A stretch of DNA of 64,000 nt from an uncultured Prevotellaceae bacterium (GTDB lineage Bacteria > Bacteroidota > Bacteroidia > Bacteroidales > Bacteroidaceae): positions 1 through 64,000 of the forward strand of contig CAMJFC010000004.1 in the NCBI GenBank assembly GCA_946404865.1, read 5' to 3'. A program made the translations under genes and the position numbers. This document shows positions 1 through 9,491 of this stretch, piece after piece. The notes under the pieces are model-generated. The model worked only from the letters and a program-made list of their open reading frames with translations, was not told where the DNA came from and did not search any database. How positions within the stretch are numbered: the first letter of the stretch is position 1; every line of letters begins with the position of its first letter.

Positions 1-1588
1 CCTCGCCGGCCATAATCATGCGGGCCACCCAGAAGAAGATGATGTCGGGGGCGGTCACCAAGTCGCTGGTGGGGTAGTAGTAGCTGATCTCTTCGTTGCC
101 GGGGTCGTTAATGCCGTTGAACAGCGAGATAGGCCACAACCATGACGAGAACCAAGTGTCAAGCGCATCTTCATCCTGGCGAAGGTCGGCGTCGGTCACA
201 CTCGGGTCTTTTTGTTGGGCGAGTGCCAATGCCTCCTCACGGCTCTCGGCCACCACATAATCATCCTGCTCGTTGTAGTAGAATGCAGGGATGCGGTGTC
301 CCCACCACAGTTGGCGCGAGATGCACCAGTCTTGGATGTTCTCCAACCAGTTTTTGTAGGTGTTGACATATTTCTGCGGATAGAACTTCATCTCGCCGCT
401 CATCACCGGCTCCAAGGCAATCTCGGCAAAGTGCTTCATCTTTAAGAACCACTGCAAGGACAATCGTGGCTCGATGGCTGTGTCGGGGTTGCGCTCGGAA
501 TAACCCACTTTGTTGGTGTAGTCTTCCACTCGTTCCATCAGTCCGGCTTCCTGCAAATCCTTCGTGATTTGCTTGCGGCAGTCCATACGGTCCATACCGA
601 CATAGATAGGACTCTGCTCCGAGATGGTTCCGTCGGCATTGAAGATGTCTATCGTCTCCAAATCATGGGTCTTACCTAACATATAGTCATTGGTGTCATG
701 GGCGGGGGTCACTTTCAGACAGCCTGTGCCAAACTCGATATCCACATATCGGTCTTCTATCACGCGTATCACACGGTTCACAAGCGGCACAATCACACGG
801 CGGCCTTTCAGCCACTGGTTCTTGGGGTCTTTCGGGTTGATACACATGGCTGTGTCGCCCATAATGGTCTCGGGACGCGTCGTGGCCACCACAGCGTAAT
901 ATCCTTTATCGTCTTTGTGGATGATGTTGCCTTCGTCTATCAAACGCTGCTCATCTTCGAGGGCGGTCAGTCCGTCGACATAATACTTCAGGTGGAACAG
1001 ATGGCTCTGCTCTTCTTTGTAAATCACTTCTTCGGTCGAGAGGGCGGTCAGGGCTTTCGGATCCCAGTTCACCATGCGCAGTCCACGATAGATATATCCT
1101 TTGTTATACAGGTCCACAAACACCTTGATGACGCTCTTGCTACGCTCTTCATCCATGGTGAAGGCGGTGCGGTCCCAATCGCACGAGGCGCCCAAACGGC
1201 GCAGTTGCTTCAGGATGATGCCGCCATGCTCATGGGTCCAGTCCCATGCGTGCTCTAAGAATTGGGCACGGGTCAGGTCATGTTTCTTGATGCCTTGTTC
1301 AGACAATTTCTTCACCACCTTGGCTTCCGTGGCGATGGAGGCATGGTCGGTGCCGGGCACCCAGCAGGCATTCTTGCCTTCCATGCGGGCGCGGCGCACC
1401 AGAATATCTTGTATGGTATTGTTCAGCATGTGCCCCATGTGCAATACACCCGTCACATTGGGTGGGGGGATGACGACGGTATAGGGCTCGCGACCGTCGG
1501 GTTTTGAACTGAACAGCTTGTGGTCAAGCCAATATTGATACCATTTCGACTCCACAACCTGTGGGTCGTATTTGCTTGCTAATTCCAT
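1..1588 (-). CDS. valS: valyl-tRNA synthetase, N-terminal part (runs off the window; absent from ORF track)
   Basis: Reverse-strand translation from ATG at 1588: [96 protein letters not shown] class I aaRS signature. Confidence 0.95.
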   Translation of the reverse strand, partial: MELASKYDPQVVESKWYQYWLDHKLFSSKPDGREPYTVVIPPPNVTGVLHMGHMLNNTIQDILVRRARMEGKNACWVPGTDHASIATEAKVVKKLSEQGIKKHDLTRAQFLEHAWDWTHEHGGIILKQLRRLGASCDWDRTAFTMDEERSKSVIKVFVDLYNKGYIYRGLRMVNWDPKALTALSTEEVIYKEEQSHLFHLKYYVDGLTALEDEQRLIDEGNIIHKDDKGYYAVVATTRPETIMGDTAMCINPKDPKNQWLKGRRVIVPLVNRVIRVIEDRYVDIEFGTGCLKVTPAHDTNDYMLGKTHDLETIDIFNADGTISEQSPIYVGMDRMDCRKQITKDLQEAGLMERVEDYTNKVGYSERNPDTAIEPRLSLQWFLKMKHFAEIALEPVMSGEMKFYPQKYVNTYKNWLENIQDWCISRQLWWGHRIPAFYYNEQDDYVVAESREEALALAQQKDPSVTDADLRQDEDALDTWFSSWLWPISLFNGINDPGNEEISYYYPTSDLVTAPDIIFFWVARMIMAGE

Positions 1589-1717
1589 ATTATGATAGTT
1601 CTTTTTTTTGAATTTTCAAAAATCGGTGCAAATGTACAAAAAAAAAGAGAAATAGTAATGCTTTACCTTATTTATTTTCATAGGTAACGCTACTTTCGCG
1701 TGAAGTGAAGTGGTCCC

Positions 1718-1756
1718 CCAAAAATAATGACCCAGGAGTTTCCTGAGTCATTATGA
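1718..1756 (-). terminator. Rho-independent-like terminator downstream of rpoD
   Basis: ATAATGACCCAGGA...TCCTGAGTCATTAT stem (1724-1754), followed on the minus strand by TTTTT. Confidence 0.6.
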
Positions 1757-1779
1757 TATCTGTGGGGCAATGATTCGTG

Positions 1780-2652
1780 TTACCCCAAATACTTCATCAG
1801 CATCATCGCATGGCCGCTGTCACGCAATTTGCCGATGCTCTTCTCGCGTATCTGGCGGACGCGCTCACGGGTCAGCCCCATCTCGGCACCAATCTCCTCA
1901 AGTCCTTTCTCGGGACAACCGATACCGAAACATTCCTTCACAATGCGGATTTCGCGGTCTTTCAATGTCTGACGCAAAACATGGTCCACGTCGGACGACA
2001 AGGATTCATAATCCACATGCTTGTCGGTGCGACTGTCATCACCTGACGGCAACACATCTACCATCGCATTGTCATCATCCTCGCCAAAAGGTGCGTCAAT
2101 ACTGATATGACGGGCATCGGCCTTGATGGCCTGCTCGATTTTCTCTATATCCACACCGGTCAACTCCTCCAACTCGGCAGTGGAGGGGCGACGGCCGTTC
2201 TTCTGTTCGAAAGTACTGACAATCTGGTTGATCTTGCTCAGTGCTCCCGTCTGATTCAAGGGCAGACGCACAATACGGCTCTGTTCGGCGATGGCCTGTA
2301 AGATGCTCTGACGAATCCACCATACGGCATAAGAAATGAACTTAAAGCCGCGCGTCTCGTCAAATTTGTCTGCTGCCTTGATCAATCCGATATTGCCCTC
2401 GTTGATTAAATCGGTAAGGGATAGTCCCTGGTGTTGGTACTGTTTGGCCACACTGACCACAAAACGCAAGTTGGCGCCAATGAGTTTTTCCTTGGCAATC
2501 TGCGCACCAGGACCACCACGATGTATAGCTTGGGCAAGCTCAATCTCTTCGTCAATAGAGATGAGGGGTGCCCGGCCGATTTCAACCAAATATTTGTCGA
2601 GAGCCTCGCTCGAACGATTGGTGATACTCTTCTGAATTTTGAGTTGTCTCAT
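1780..2652 (-). CDS. rpoD: RNA polymerase primary sigma factor (RpoD/SigA family)
   Basis: 290 aa; LINEGNIGLIKAADKFDETRGFKFISYAVWWIRQSILQAIAEQSRIVRLP and C-terminal GLTRERVRQIREKSIGKLR. Confidence 0.93.
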   Translation of the reverse strand: MRQLKIQKSITNRSSEALDKYLVEIGRAPLISIDEEIELAQAIHRGGPGAQIAKEKLIGANLRFVVSVAKQYQHQGLSLTDLINEGNIGLIKAADKFDETRGFKFISYAVWWIRQSILQAIAEQSRIVRLPLNQTGALSKINQIVSTFEQKNGRRPSTAELEELTGVDIEKIEQAIKADARHISIDAPFGEDDDNAMVDVLPSGDDSRTDKHVDYESLSSDVDHVLRQTLKDREIRIVKECFGIGCPEKGLEEIGAEMGLTRERVRQIREKSIGKLRDSGHAMMLMKYLG

Positions 2653-2895
2653 ATACCTAAATCACTCCATGTTTCCTAAAAACGTGCAAAGGTAACAAAA
2701 ATACCCAATACTTGGCTGAAAATATCCATCAAATTAACTTTTTTTATTATTTTTCACACCTATTCATCTGCTTCCTAACGCTTCACGCACATCCTGATAT
2801 AGTCAAAAGCGGCTTTGCCCGATATATGGCATAACTGATGGTCTGATGAAATAATACGATTTTTTTCTGATGTGACGGATAAAAAGCAGATTTTT

Positions 2896-2927
2896 TTTGC
2901 TCCTTTTCAAAGATTCTATTATTTTTG
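2896..2927 (+). promoter_or_regulatory. Bacteroidetes-type promoter for GH9 gene
   Basis: TTTG (2896-2899) - 20 nt - TATTTTTG (2920-2927), matching -33 TTTG / -7 TAnnTTTG. Confidence 0.7.
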
Positions 2928-2947
2928 CAACATCAAAACCCTAACCT

Positions 2948-4660
2948 ATGAAGAAAATCATCATCATGGCTTTGACGGCCTTCGCTGCTTATGCCAATGC
3001 ACAGAATGACGGCGCCATCCGTCTTAATCAAGTGGGATATTTGCCACAACAAGAGAAAATCGTTGTGATTGACCAGGTGGCTCCAAAGAAATTGAGTGTC
3101 GTTGACCAAAACGGCAAAGTGGTCGCCAAACCTAAAGTTCTTAGGACCGTTACTTCGCCATGGTCTGGAAAGAAAAGAACGGTGGTGCTAGTTCCCGGAC
3201 TGACGGAAAGTGGTAACTACACGTTCAAATGCGGAAAAGAGTCGATGCCCTTCATCGTCAAAGAGGGGGCTTTGAATGATCTCTCCAAAGCGGCACTTAA
3301 AATGTTTTATTTGATGCGCACGGCTGTGCCCATAGAAAGACAATATGCAGGCGAATATGCGCGCCCGGCAGGTCATCCTGATAACCAGGTGATGATTCAC
3401 CCGGCGGCGGCTTCCAGAATCAGGCCCGGCGGCTCTGTCATCTCTTCTCCCGGCGGATGGTATGATGCTGGTGATTATAATAAATATGTTGTCAACTCGT
3501 CGTTCTCCATCGGTATGATGTTGGCTTCGTATGAACAAAACAAAGAGTATTTCGAGCAATTGAATGTCAATATCCCAGAAAGCAAGAATTCAACTCCTGA
3601 CATCCTCGATGAGATGATGTTCAACCTCGAATGGCTGCTCACCATGCAAGACCCCTCCGACGGGGGCGTGTATCATAAACTCACCGACCCTAACTTTGAT
3701 GGTTTTGTGATGCCTTCTGAGTGCCATCAACAGCGGTATGTGGTGGCCAAGACAACGACGGCTGCACTCGATTTCGCTGCTGTCATGGCGATGGCGGCAA
3801 GAATCTTTGAGGGGAATGTGGACTATCCGGATTTCTCCGTCAAAGCGGCCAATGCGGCGGTCAGGGCTTATCTGTGGGCAAAAGATAATCCTGCCGTCTA
3901 TTACCGGCAGAACCAGTTGAACGCGCAGTTTGAACCAAAGGTGTTCACTGGGGCTTACGATGATGAGAATGCCACCGATGAGTTCTTCTGGGCGGCTACT
4001 GAACTCTATCTTTTCACTTGCAATGACAATTACCGAGATGAGGCGCGTAAATATCAACCCGCCTCATTCGCCAGACCTGTATGGGGGCTTGTGTCGGCTC
4101 TGGGTGTCTATGAGTGGATGGCCAGTGAAGATGAGCAGATGAGCGAATGGGCAAAAAACATTGTCAAACCGTATTGTGACCAACTCGTCGCCGGGGTGGC
4201 AAAATCCAATTTCCAGTCTCCCTGTGGCGACAGAAAGAGCGACTTCGGATGGGGATGTCTGGCGGAAGAGTTTTGTGCACCGGCTCTCACGCTACTCTTT
4301 GCCGACAAATATATTGAACCCGGAAAATATCGCAATTATGCGCAACAGAACATCGACTATGTGCTCGGGCGAAACGCTCTTGGCTATTGCTATGTGACAG
4401 GGTTCGGACAGAAATCGCCCATGCACCCGCATCATCGTCTGTCTGAGGCTGACGGCATCACTGCTCCCTTCCCGGGTATGTTGGTGGGCGGCCCTAACCC
4501 GATGCAGCAGGATAAAGGCAGCCAACTGACTTATCTGTCGGATTTCCCCGATGAGTCTTATGTTGACCACATGGCTTCTTACGCTTCCAACGAGATTGCC
4601 ATCAACTGGAATGCATCGCTTCTCGCCGTCGTTTCATGGCTCGATGCCATTATGAAATAA
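2948..4660 (+). CDS. GH9 family endoglucanase/cellulase with N-terminal Ig-like domain, secreted
   Basis: Signal peptide; IRLNQVGYLP N-domain; GGWYDAGDYNKYVVNSSFS; YVLGRNALGYCYVTGFG...PMHPHHRLSEAD; DESYVDHMASYASNEIAINWNASL. Confidence 0.92.
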   Translation: MKKIIIMALTAFAAYANAQNDGAIRLNQVGYLPQQEKIVVIDQVAPKKLSVVDQNGKVVAKPKVLRTVTSPWSGKKRTVVLVPGLTESGNYTFKCGKESMPFIVKEGALNDLSKAALKMFYLMRTAVPIERQYAGEYARPAGHPDNQVMIHPAAASRIRPGGSVISSPGGWYDAGDYNKYVVNSSFSIGMMLASYEQNKEYFEQLNVNIPESKNSTPDILDEMMFNLEWLLTMQDPSDGGVYHKLTDPNFDGFVMPSECHQQRYVVAKTTTAALDFAAVMAMAARIFEGNVDYPDFSVKAANAAVRAYLWAKDNPAVYYRQNQLNAQFEPKVFTGAYDDENATDEFFWAATELYLFTCNDNYRDEARKYQPASFARPVWGLVSALGVYEWMASEDEQMSEWAKNIVKPYCDQLVAGVAKSNFQSPCGDRKSDFGWGCLAEEFCAPALTLLFADKYIEPGKYRNYAQQNIDYVLGRNALGYCYVTGFGQKSPMHPHHRLSEADGITAPFPGMLVGGPNPMQQDKGSQLTYLSDFPDESYVDHMASYASNEIAINWNASLLAVVSWLDAIMK

Positions 4661-4703
4661 CACCTCATACCCCTTACCTCATACCCCCCTAAACCTTACC
4701 CTC

Positions 4704-5339
4704 ATGTATTTTGACGAAATAGGTGCGATAGAATCGCTCACTGAACAACAAGAACAACAACTCGCACAGCAAATAGAAAATGGTGACGGTGAGGCGGTCA
4801 ACAAATTAGTGACTGCCAACCTGCGTTTTGTTGTGTATGTCGCTAAACAATATGTCGGAAAAGGACTCGATATGGACGACCTCATCAGTGAGGGTAACAT
4901 CGGTCTGATGCGCGCGGCGGCTAAATATACCACCCAGAGGAAACGCCGGTTTGTACAATATGCTGCGGCATTCATTCGTGAGGATATTGAAAAGGCGATT
5001 AAGAAGCAGACGGATATCCTTTCTATTGATGCACCCATTCCCGAAGGCAGCCAAAATACGGTCAGCCTGCTCCATGTACTCGAGAATCCTGATGCACCGA
5101 GGGCTGACGCGGAAATAGAACGCAGGTATTTGGAACGGGAACTTCAAATGTCTATCTACCTCCTCAGTCCACGTGAGCAGGAGGTGCTCAACCGTTATTA
5201 TGGCATCGGTACCGATCCGCTTACGATGGCTGAAATCGGCGAGGTGTTGGGACTGAAACGCGAGCGCGTGCGACAAATTCGCGACCAGGGATTACGCAAT
5301 TTGCACCGCATCCGCCGTCACCGACTTAGCCAAGTTTGA
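4704..5339 (+). CDS. short sigma-70 family factor (211 aa, second primary-like sigma)
   Basis: TANLRFVVYVAKQYVGKGLDMDDLISEGNIGLMRAA (region 2) and MAEIGEVLGLKRERVRQIRDQGLRNL (region 4.2); compact compared with rpoD. Confidence 0.8.
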   Translation: MYFDEIGAIESLTEQQEQQLAQQIENGDGEAVNKLVTANLRFVVYVAKQYVGKGLDMDDLISEGNIGLMRAAAKYTTQRKRRFVQYAAAFIREDIEKAIKKQTDILSIDAPIPEGSQNTVSLLHVLENPDAPRADAEIERRYLERELQMSIYLLSPREQEVLNRYYGIGTDPLTMAEIGEVLGLKRERVRQIRDQGLRNLHRIRRHRLSQV

Positions 5340-5353
5340 TTAAGAGGTGTAAT

Positions 5354-5818
5354 ATGACGATTCTTTTTATTTGTCTCGGCAATATCTGCCGTTCCCCTGC
5401 CGCTGAAGCTGTCATGCGTCATCTCATTCAGCAGCAAGGCCTTTCATCACGTATTCAAGTGGCTTCTGCTGCCATCGGCCCTTGGCATGTCGGCGAACTC
5501 CCCGATAGTCGTATGCGTCGCCATGCCGCACGACGGGGATATCAACTCAACAGTCGCGGACAGCAGTTTGACGCATCCTATTTTGACCGTTTTGATTATA
5601 TTGTGGTCATGGACGAAGACAACTACAGGGCTGTCACGTCGCAAGCCAGAAACGCTGATGAGTGTGAACGGGTAATCCGTTTGCGTGATTATTTTAAAAA
5701 ATATGAAGGTCGCGATGCTGTCCCAGACCCATATTATGGTTCTGACCGTGATTTCGACATCGCACTCGACCTGATAGAAGACGGATGCGAACAACTATTG
5801 AAAAAGTTTGTTGAATAG
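5354..5818 (+). CDS. low molecular weight protein-tyrosine phosphatase
   Basis: MTILFICLGNICRSPAAEAVMRHL (CX5R loop) and PDPYYG Asp motif; ATG at 5354 preferred over the TTG of the listed ORF. Confidence 0.92.
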   Translation: MTILFICLGNICRSPAAEAVMRHLIQQQGLSSRIQVASAAIGPWHVGELPDSRMRRHAARRGYQLNSRGQQFDASYFDRFDYIVVMDEDNYRAVTSQARNADECERVIRLRDYFKKYEGRDAVPDPYYGSDRDFDIALDLIEDGCEQLLKKFVE

Positions 5819-5837
5819 TGTTTTTTTTGAAAATTTA

Positions 5838-5869
5838 TTTGCCGTTTTGCAAAAAAAAAATTAAATTTG
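5838..5869 (+). promoter_or_regulatory. Promoter of the T6SS/Ub-like operon
   Basis: TTTG (5838-5841) - 20 nt - TAAATTTG (5862-5869). Confidence 0.7.
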
Positions 5870-5883
5870 CAAGCGTTAAACGG

Positions 5884-6031
5884 TCTCTTTTCAAGAGATA
5901 ATGTGAAAGCATCTAGTCCGTGTAACTGGAAATCAGTACTTTTATGATGCTTAAAACTAAATTTAAAACACTAAAAACGGACGTCGCATACCTTTTTTGC
6001 GATGACCCTCTTTTGTTGATTCCAGTTAACC
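5884..6031 (+). promoter_or_regulatory. Structured 5' leader ahead of upxY-like gene
   Basis: TCTCTT-ttc-AAGAGA hairpin 5884-5898; AAGCATC/GATGCTT 5907-5913/5946-5952; TAACTGGAAATCA (5922-5934) pairs with TGATTCCAGTTA (~6018-6029) with a one-nt bulge. Confidence 0.5.
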
Positions 6032-6040
6032 CCGACTTTC

Positions 6041-6586
6041 ATGCTCCAACAAGATGAAATGCATTGGTTCCCAATGCGTGTGACCTACCGAAGGGAACTG
6101 AAAGTGAAAAAAGTGCTCGACAGTTTAGGCGTCGAATGTTTCGTGCCTATGCACTATGAGTGGGTCGGCGACCCTGACCATCCCCACAAAGCATTGGTTC
6201 CTGCCATTCATAATCTAATATTCGTTCGTTCCACACAGGAGAATCTCACCACACTCAAAATGACACGTCAGGAATTGGAACCCATGCGCTACATCATGCT
6301 GCCTGCACAACAGGTCAGAAGGGAAATTATGGTGGTGCCCGACCGCCAGATGGATAATTTCCTGCGCGTGGCACGGATGCAGGATGAAAGTGTGATGTTC
6401 CTCGAATACAGTGACTTCATCCGTAAGGTAGGCAAAAGAGTGCGTATCAAGGCCGGCACATTCACCGGTGTGGAGGGTGTCGTCAAACGAATCAAGAACA
6501 ACAAACATGTGGTGGTGCAGATTGAGGGCGTGGCTGCAGTTGCCATCACCTTCGTCCCGCCTGCCTTCCTCGAACTCATAGAATAA
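6041..6586 (+). CDS. UpxY/NusG-like transcription antiterminator
   Basis: HWFPMRVTYRRELKVKKVLDSLGVECFVPMHYEW N-terminus (NusG NGN-like) and KVGKRVRIKAGTFTGVEGVVKRIKNNKHVVVQIEGVAAVAITFVPPAFLE (KOW-like). Confidence 0.85.
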   Translation: MLQQDEMHWFPMRVTYRRELKVKKVLDSLGVECFVPMHYEWVGDPDHPHKALVPAIHNLIFVRSTQENLTTLKMTRQELEPMRYIMLPAQQVRREIMVVPDRQMDNFLRVARMQDESVMFLEYSDFIRKVGKRVRIKAGTFTGVEGVVKRIKNNKHVVVQIEGVAAVAITFVPPAFLELIE

Positions 6587-6640
6587 CCTCTCAACCACTA
6601 ATGAACATTCTAAAACCTCAATCTAAAAAACTACAACCCC

Positions 6641-8899
6641 ATGAGTAGATACACGAAACAATTAGAAGCGCTGCCGTTCGACCTGATGCATATTGCGCAG
6701 TCGTTCGCCACCGACAACAAATCCCCCAAAGTAGAACCCGCTCATCTGCTCCGCGCCTTGTTGCACAAGAAGGCCGGACTGGTCAATTTCATTGAGGACA
6801 CGCTCAACTCCGACTATTATTACATGGTCGATTGGGCTGACATGCGCATGCAACAATGTGACAAGTCGCCTTATCCCATGAAAGGCTTTGAACTCTCACG
6901 CGAGTCGGAGGCGGTCGTGGGGCATGCTATGGAACTGGCCGAGAAATATGGTCTCAGCGAAATCAATGCTGCCTGTCTGCTCGCTTCCCTGATGTCTCCT
7001 GGCATAGGGTTCACTTACGAGCAACTCAAGACGATGCCGTTGCAGGAATCGCAGGTGCTCGCCACTCTCGGCGACGCTGCACCCGCAGCATCTGCCGCCA
7101 CAGTGAATAATAAGGTGGGTGGCGTGGCTGCTCCTTCTGACAACGACTATTGTATGCCTATGCTCGATGCGCTGCCTGAGGGTGATATGATAGGATTCGA
7201 CACCGAGGTGCGCTCGCTCATCGAGGTGTTGGCGCGTAAAGACAGGGCAAATGTGCTCATCGTGGGTGAGACGGGCGTGGGTAAGACCAGCCTCATCAAT
7301 GCTATCCTACAACGTGTGGCTCGCGAACAGGTGCCTGCTTCGCTCAAGGCGTTGCAACCCTACGAACTCGACCTCATCTCCCTCAGTCAGGGTGTCAGTT
7401 ACAAAGGTGAAATCGAGGACCGTTTCAAACAGGTGACAGAAGGGTTGGCGTCACTTACTCAGCCGTTGCTCGTCATTGAGAACTTCCACCGCGTGGAGGA
7501 CAAGCAGTCGGTGCTCAACGGTATTCTGCCTGGACTGAAAAAACTCTTGTCGAAAAACCAACTTCAGGTGCTGTTGACTTCCACCATCGACGGATTCACC
7601 AAAGACATAGAGAAAGATAAGGAACTGACGGCTTATTTCGAGAAAATGACGGTCGAGGAACCTGACGAGCAGAAGGCGGTCAGCATCCTTGAGAGCCGCA
7701 GAAAGGCATACGAGGAGTTCCACCACCTGCCCATCGGTGATGATGTCACGGCCGAGATTGTCAGACTTGCCAAACGCTATATGCCCGACCGCCGCCTGCC
7801 CTCTTCGGCGCTCGACCTGCTCGACCGTGCCATGGCATCCATCAAGATCGACAACGAGATGGCTGAACTTGAGGGCAATAGTGACGCACGTCAGGATTCT
7901 CTGCGCAAGGAGGCTGTACGCGATGTGGTGTCGAAGATGACTGGCATTCCTATGGGCAACATTCAGTCCGAGGAACGCGAGCGGTTGTCCAATGCCGAAG
8001 ACATCCTGCACAAAAGGGTGGTGGGGCAGGACCACGCGGTCAAGAGTATCCTCGACGCCATCTACGAGTCGCGCTCCGGACTCAACAAGAAAGGGCAGCC
8101 CATGGGCTCCTTCTTCTTCCTCGGTCCCACCGGCACAGGTAAAACAGAGTTGGCCAAGTCGCTTGCTGACTTCCTCTTCAACGACGAGACGGCCATGCTC
8201 CGCTTCGATATGTCTGAGTATAAAGAGGAACACTCCGTGGCTCTGCTCTATGGTGCGCCTCCGGGATACGTGGGCTATGAGGAGGGCGGACTGCTCGTGA
8301 ACCAGATACGCCAACATCCCTATTCCGTCGTTCTCTTCGACGAGATAGAGAAAGCGCACAAATCGGTCTTCGACCTCTTCCTGCAAATCCTCGACGAGGG
8401 TAAGCTACATGACCGCTTGGGCAGGGTAGGCGACTTCTCCAATGCGCTCATCATCTTCACGTCTAACATCGGAAGTGAGTATATCTTCAAGTCGTTCGGC
8501 GAAGGAAAGGTACCCACGCACGACCAACTGCTTGAGGTGATGCAAGGGCAGTTCAGACCTGAATTCTTAGCCCGTCTGACGGAAATCGTGCCGTTCTCAC
8601 CCATCACCACCGAGATGATTGACCGCATCTTCGACATCCACATTAAGAACCTGCTCAAGACACTGAAAGAGCAAAACGTGGAACTGGTCATCGACGAGAG
8701 CGCCCGCAAGTATGTCACCCGCGTGGGATTCAATGCTCACTATGGTGCCCGTCCCATCCTCGGTATCATCAGAAAGGAGATACGTCGTCCGCTCTCCAAA
8801 CTCATCATTTCGGGCGACATCACGCCTGGCGACACCGTCACCATGAAATACGACGAGGAGAAGAAAGAAATATCATGGGAAATTGACACTCCCGATTAA
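6641..8899 (+). CDS. tssH: T6SS AAA+ ATPase ClpV/TssH
   Basis: Two Walker A motifs (GETGVGKT, GPTGTGKT), Clp N-domain, C-terminal D2-small domain; adjacent to tssB/tssC. Confidence 0.92.
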   Translation: MSRYTKQLEALPFDLMHIAQSFATDNKSPKVEPAHLLRALLHKKAGLVNFIEDTLNSDYYYMVDWADMRMQQCDKSPYPMKGFELSRESEAVVGHAMELAEKYGLSEINAACLLASLMSPGIGFTYEQLKTMPLQESQVLATLGDAAPAASAATVNNKVGGVAAPSDNDYCMPMLDALPEGDMIGFDTEVRSLIEVLARKDRANVLIVGETGVGKTSLINAILQRVAREQVPASLKALQPYELDLISLSQGVSYKGEIEDRFKQVTEGLASLTQPLLVIENFHRVEDKQSVLNGILPGLKKLLSKNQLQVLLTSTIDGFTKDIEKDKELTAYFEKMTVEEPDEQKAVSILESRRKAYEEFHHLPIGDDVTAEIVRLAKRYMPDRRLPSSALDLLDRAMASIKIDNEMAELEGNSDARQDSLRKEAVRDVVSKMTGIPMGNIQSEERERLSNAEDILHKRVVGQDHAVKSILDAIYESRSGLNKKGQPMGSFFFLGPTGTGKTELAKSLADFLFNDETAMLRFDMSEYKEEHSVALLYGAPPGYVGYEEGGLLVNQIRQHPYSVVLFDEIEKAHKSVFDLFLQILDEGKLHDRLGRVGDFSNALIIFTSNIGSEYIFKSFGEGKVPTHDQLLEVMQGQFRPEFLARLTEIVPFSPITTEMIDRIFDIHIKNLLKTLKEQNVELVIDESARKYVTRVGFNAHYGARPILGIIRKEIRRPLSKLIISGDITPGDTVTMKYDEEKKEISWEIDTPD

Positions 8900-8971
8900 A
8901 TTGCAGGTGCGATAGACCGCATCTCTATATCTACAATCAATTTATCATTCAATCATAAAAACCTATCAACT

Positions 8972-9427
8972 ATGGCAAAAAAAACAGTTATTTCCAAAGT
9001 GCTGGATGCCGAAGCACAAGACGGCATCATCGAGTTCCCGCAAAACAGGACACTCTATGCCGACCAGTTTACAGACGAGGCTCCCAGCACCGATGAAGAC
9101 CGTGAAGGCTTCAAGCCCAAAAACATGAAAGAGGTGTTCGAACACTACCAGCCATCCAAGAAAGGGGTCGCACTCGAGACGGAAGAGGGTGGAGCTGTGT
9201 TCGAGGACTTCGACTTCAAATCCATCAAGGATTTTGAAGACGAGCAACTTATTGCACAAAGTGAACTCCTTGGCGAGGAAAAGGCGAAGATTGACGCTTT
9301 CAACTCAGTTATTCGCCAGCTCGAAAAGAACAAGACACTGCGTAATACTCTCAAAGACGAGGCTGCGCGCGGCAATCTCAAGGATGCCCTCAAGGCTCTG
9401 CTGGCTGAACTCGAAGATGCCGAGTGA
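8972..9427 (+). CDS. tssB: T6SS contractile sheath small subunit TssB
   Basis: 151 aa, EDFDFKSIKDFEDEQLIAQSELLGEEKAKIDAFNSVIRQLEKNKTLRNTLKD; size and position before tssC. Confidence 0.8.
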   Translation: MAKKTVISKVLDAEAQDGIIEFPQNRTLYADQFTDEAPSTDEDREGFKPKNMKEVFEHYQPSKKGVALETEEGGAVFEDFDFKSIKDFEDEQLIAQSELLGEEKAKIDAFNSVIRQLEKNKTLRNTLKDEAARGNLKDALKALLAELEDAE

Positions 9428-9491
9428 TAACAAGTTGAACGTTGAACTTAGAGAAATACTTTATTTTCATTTCATTTAAATATTTATCATT

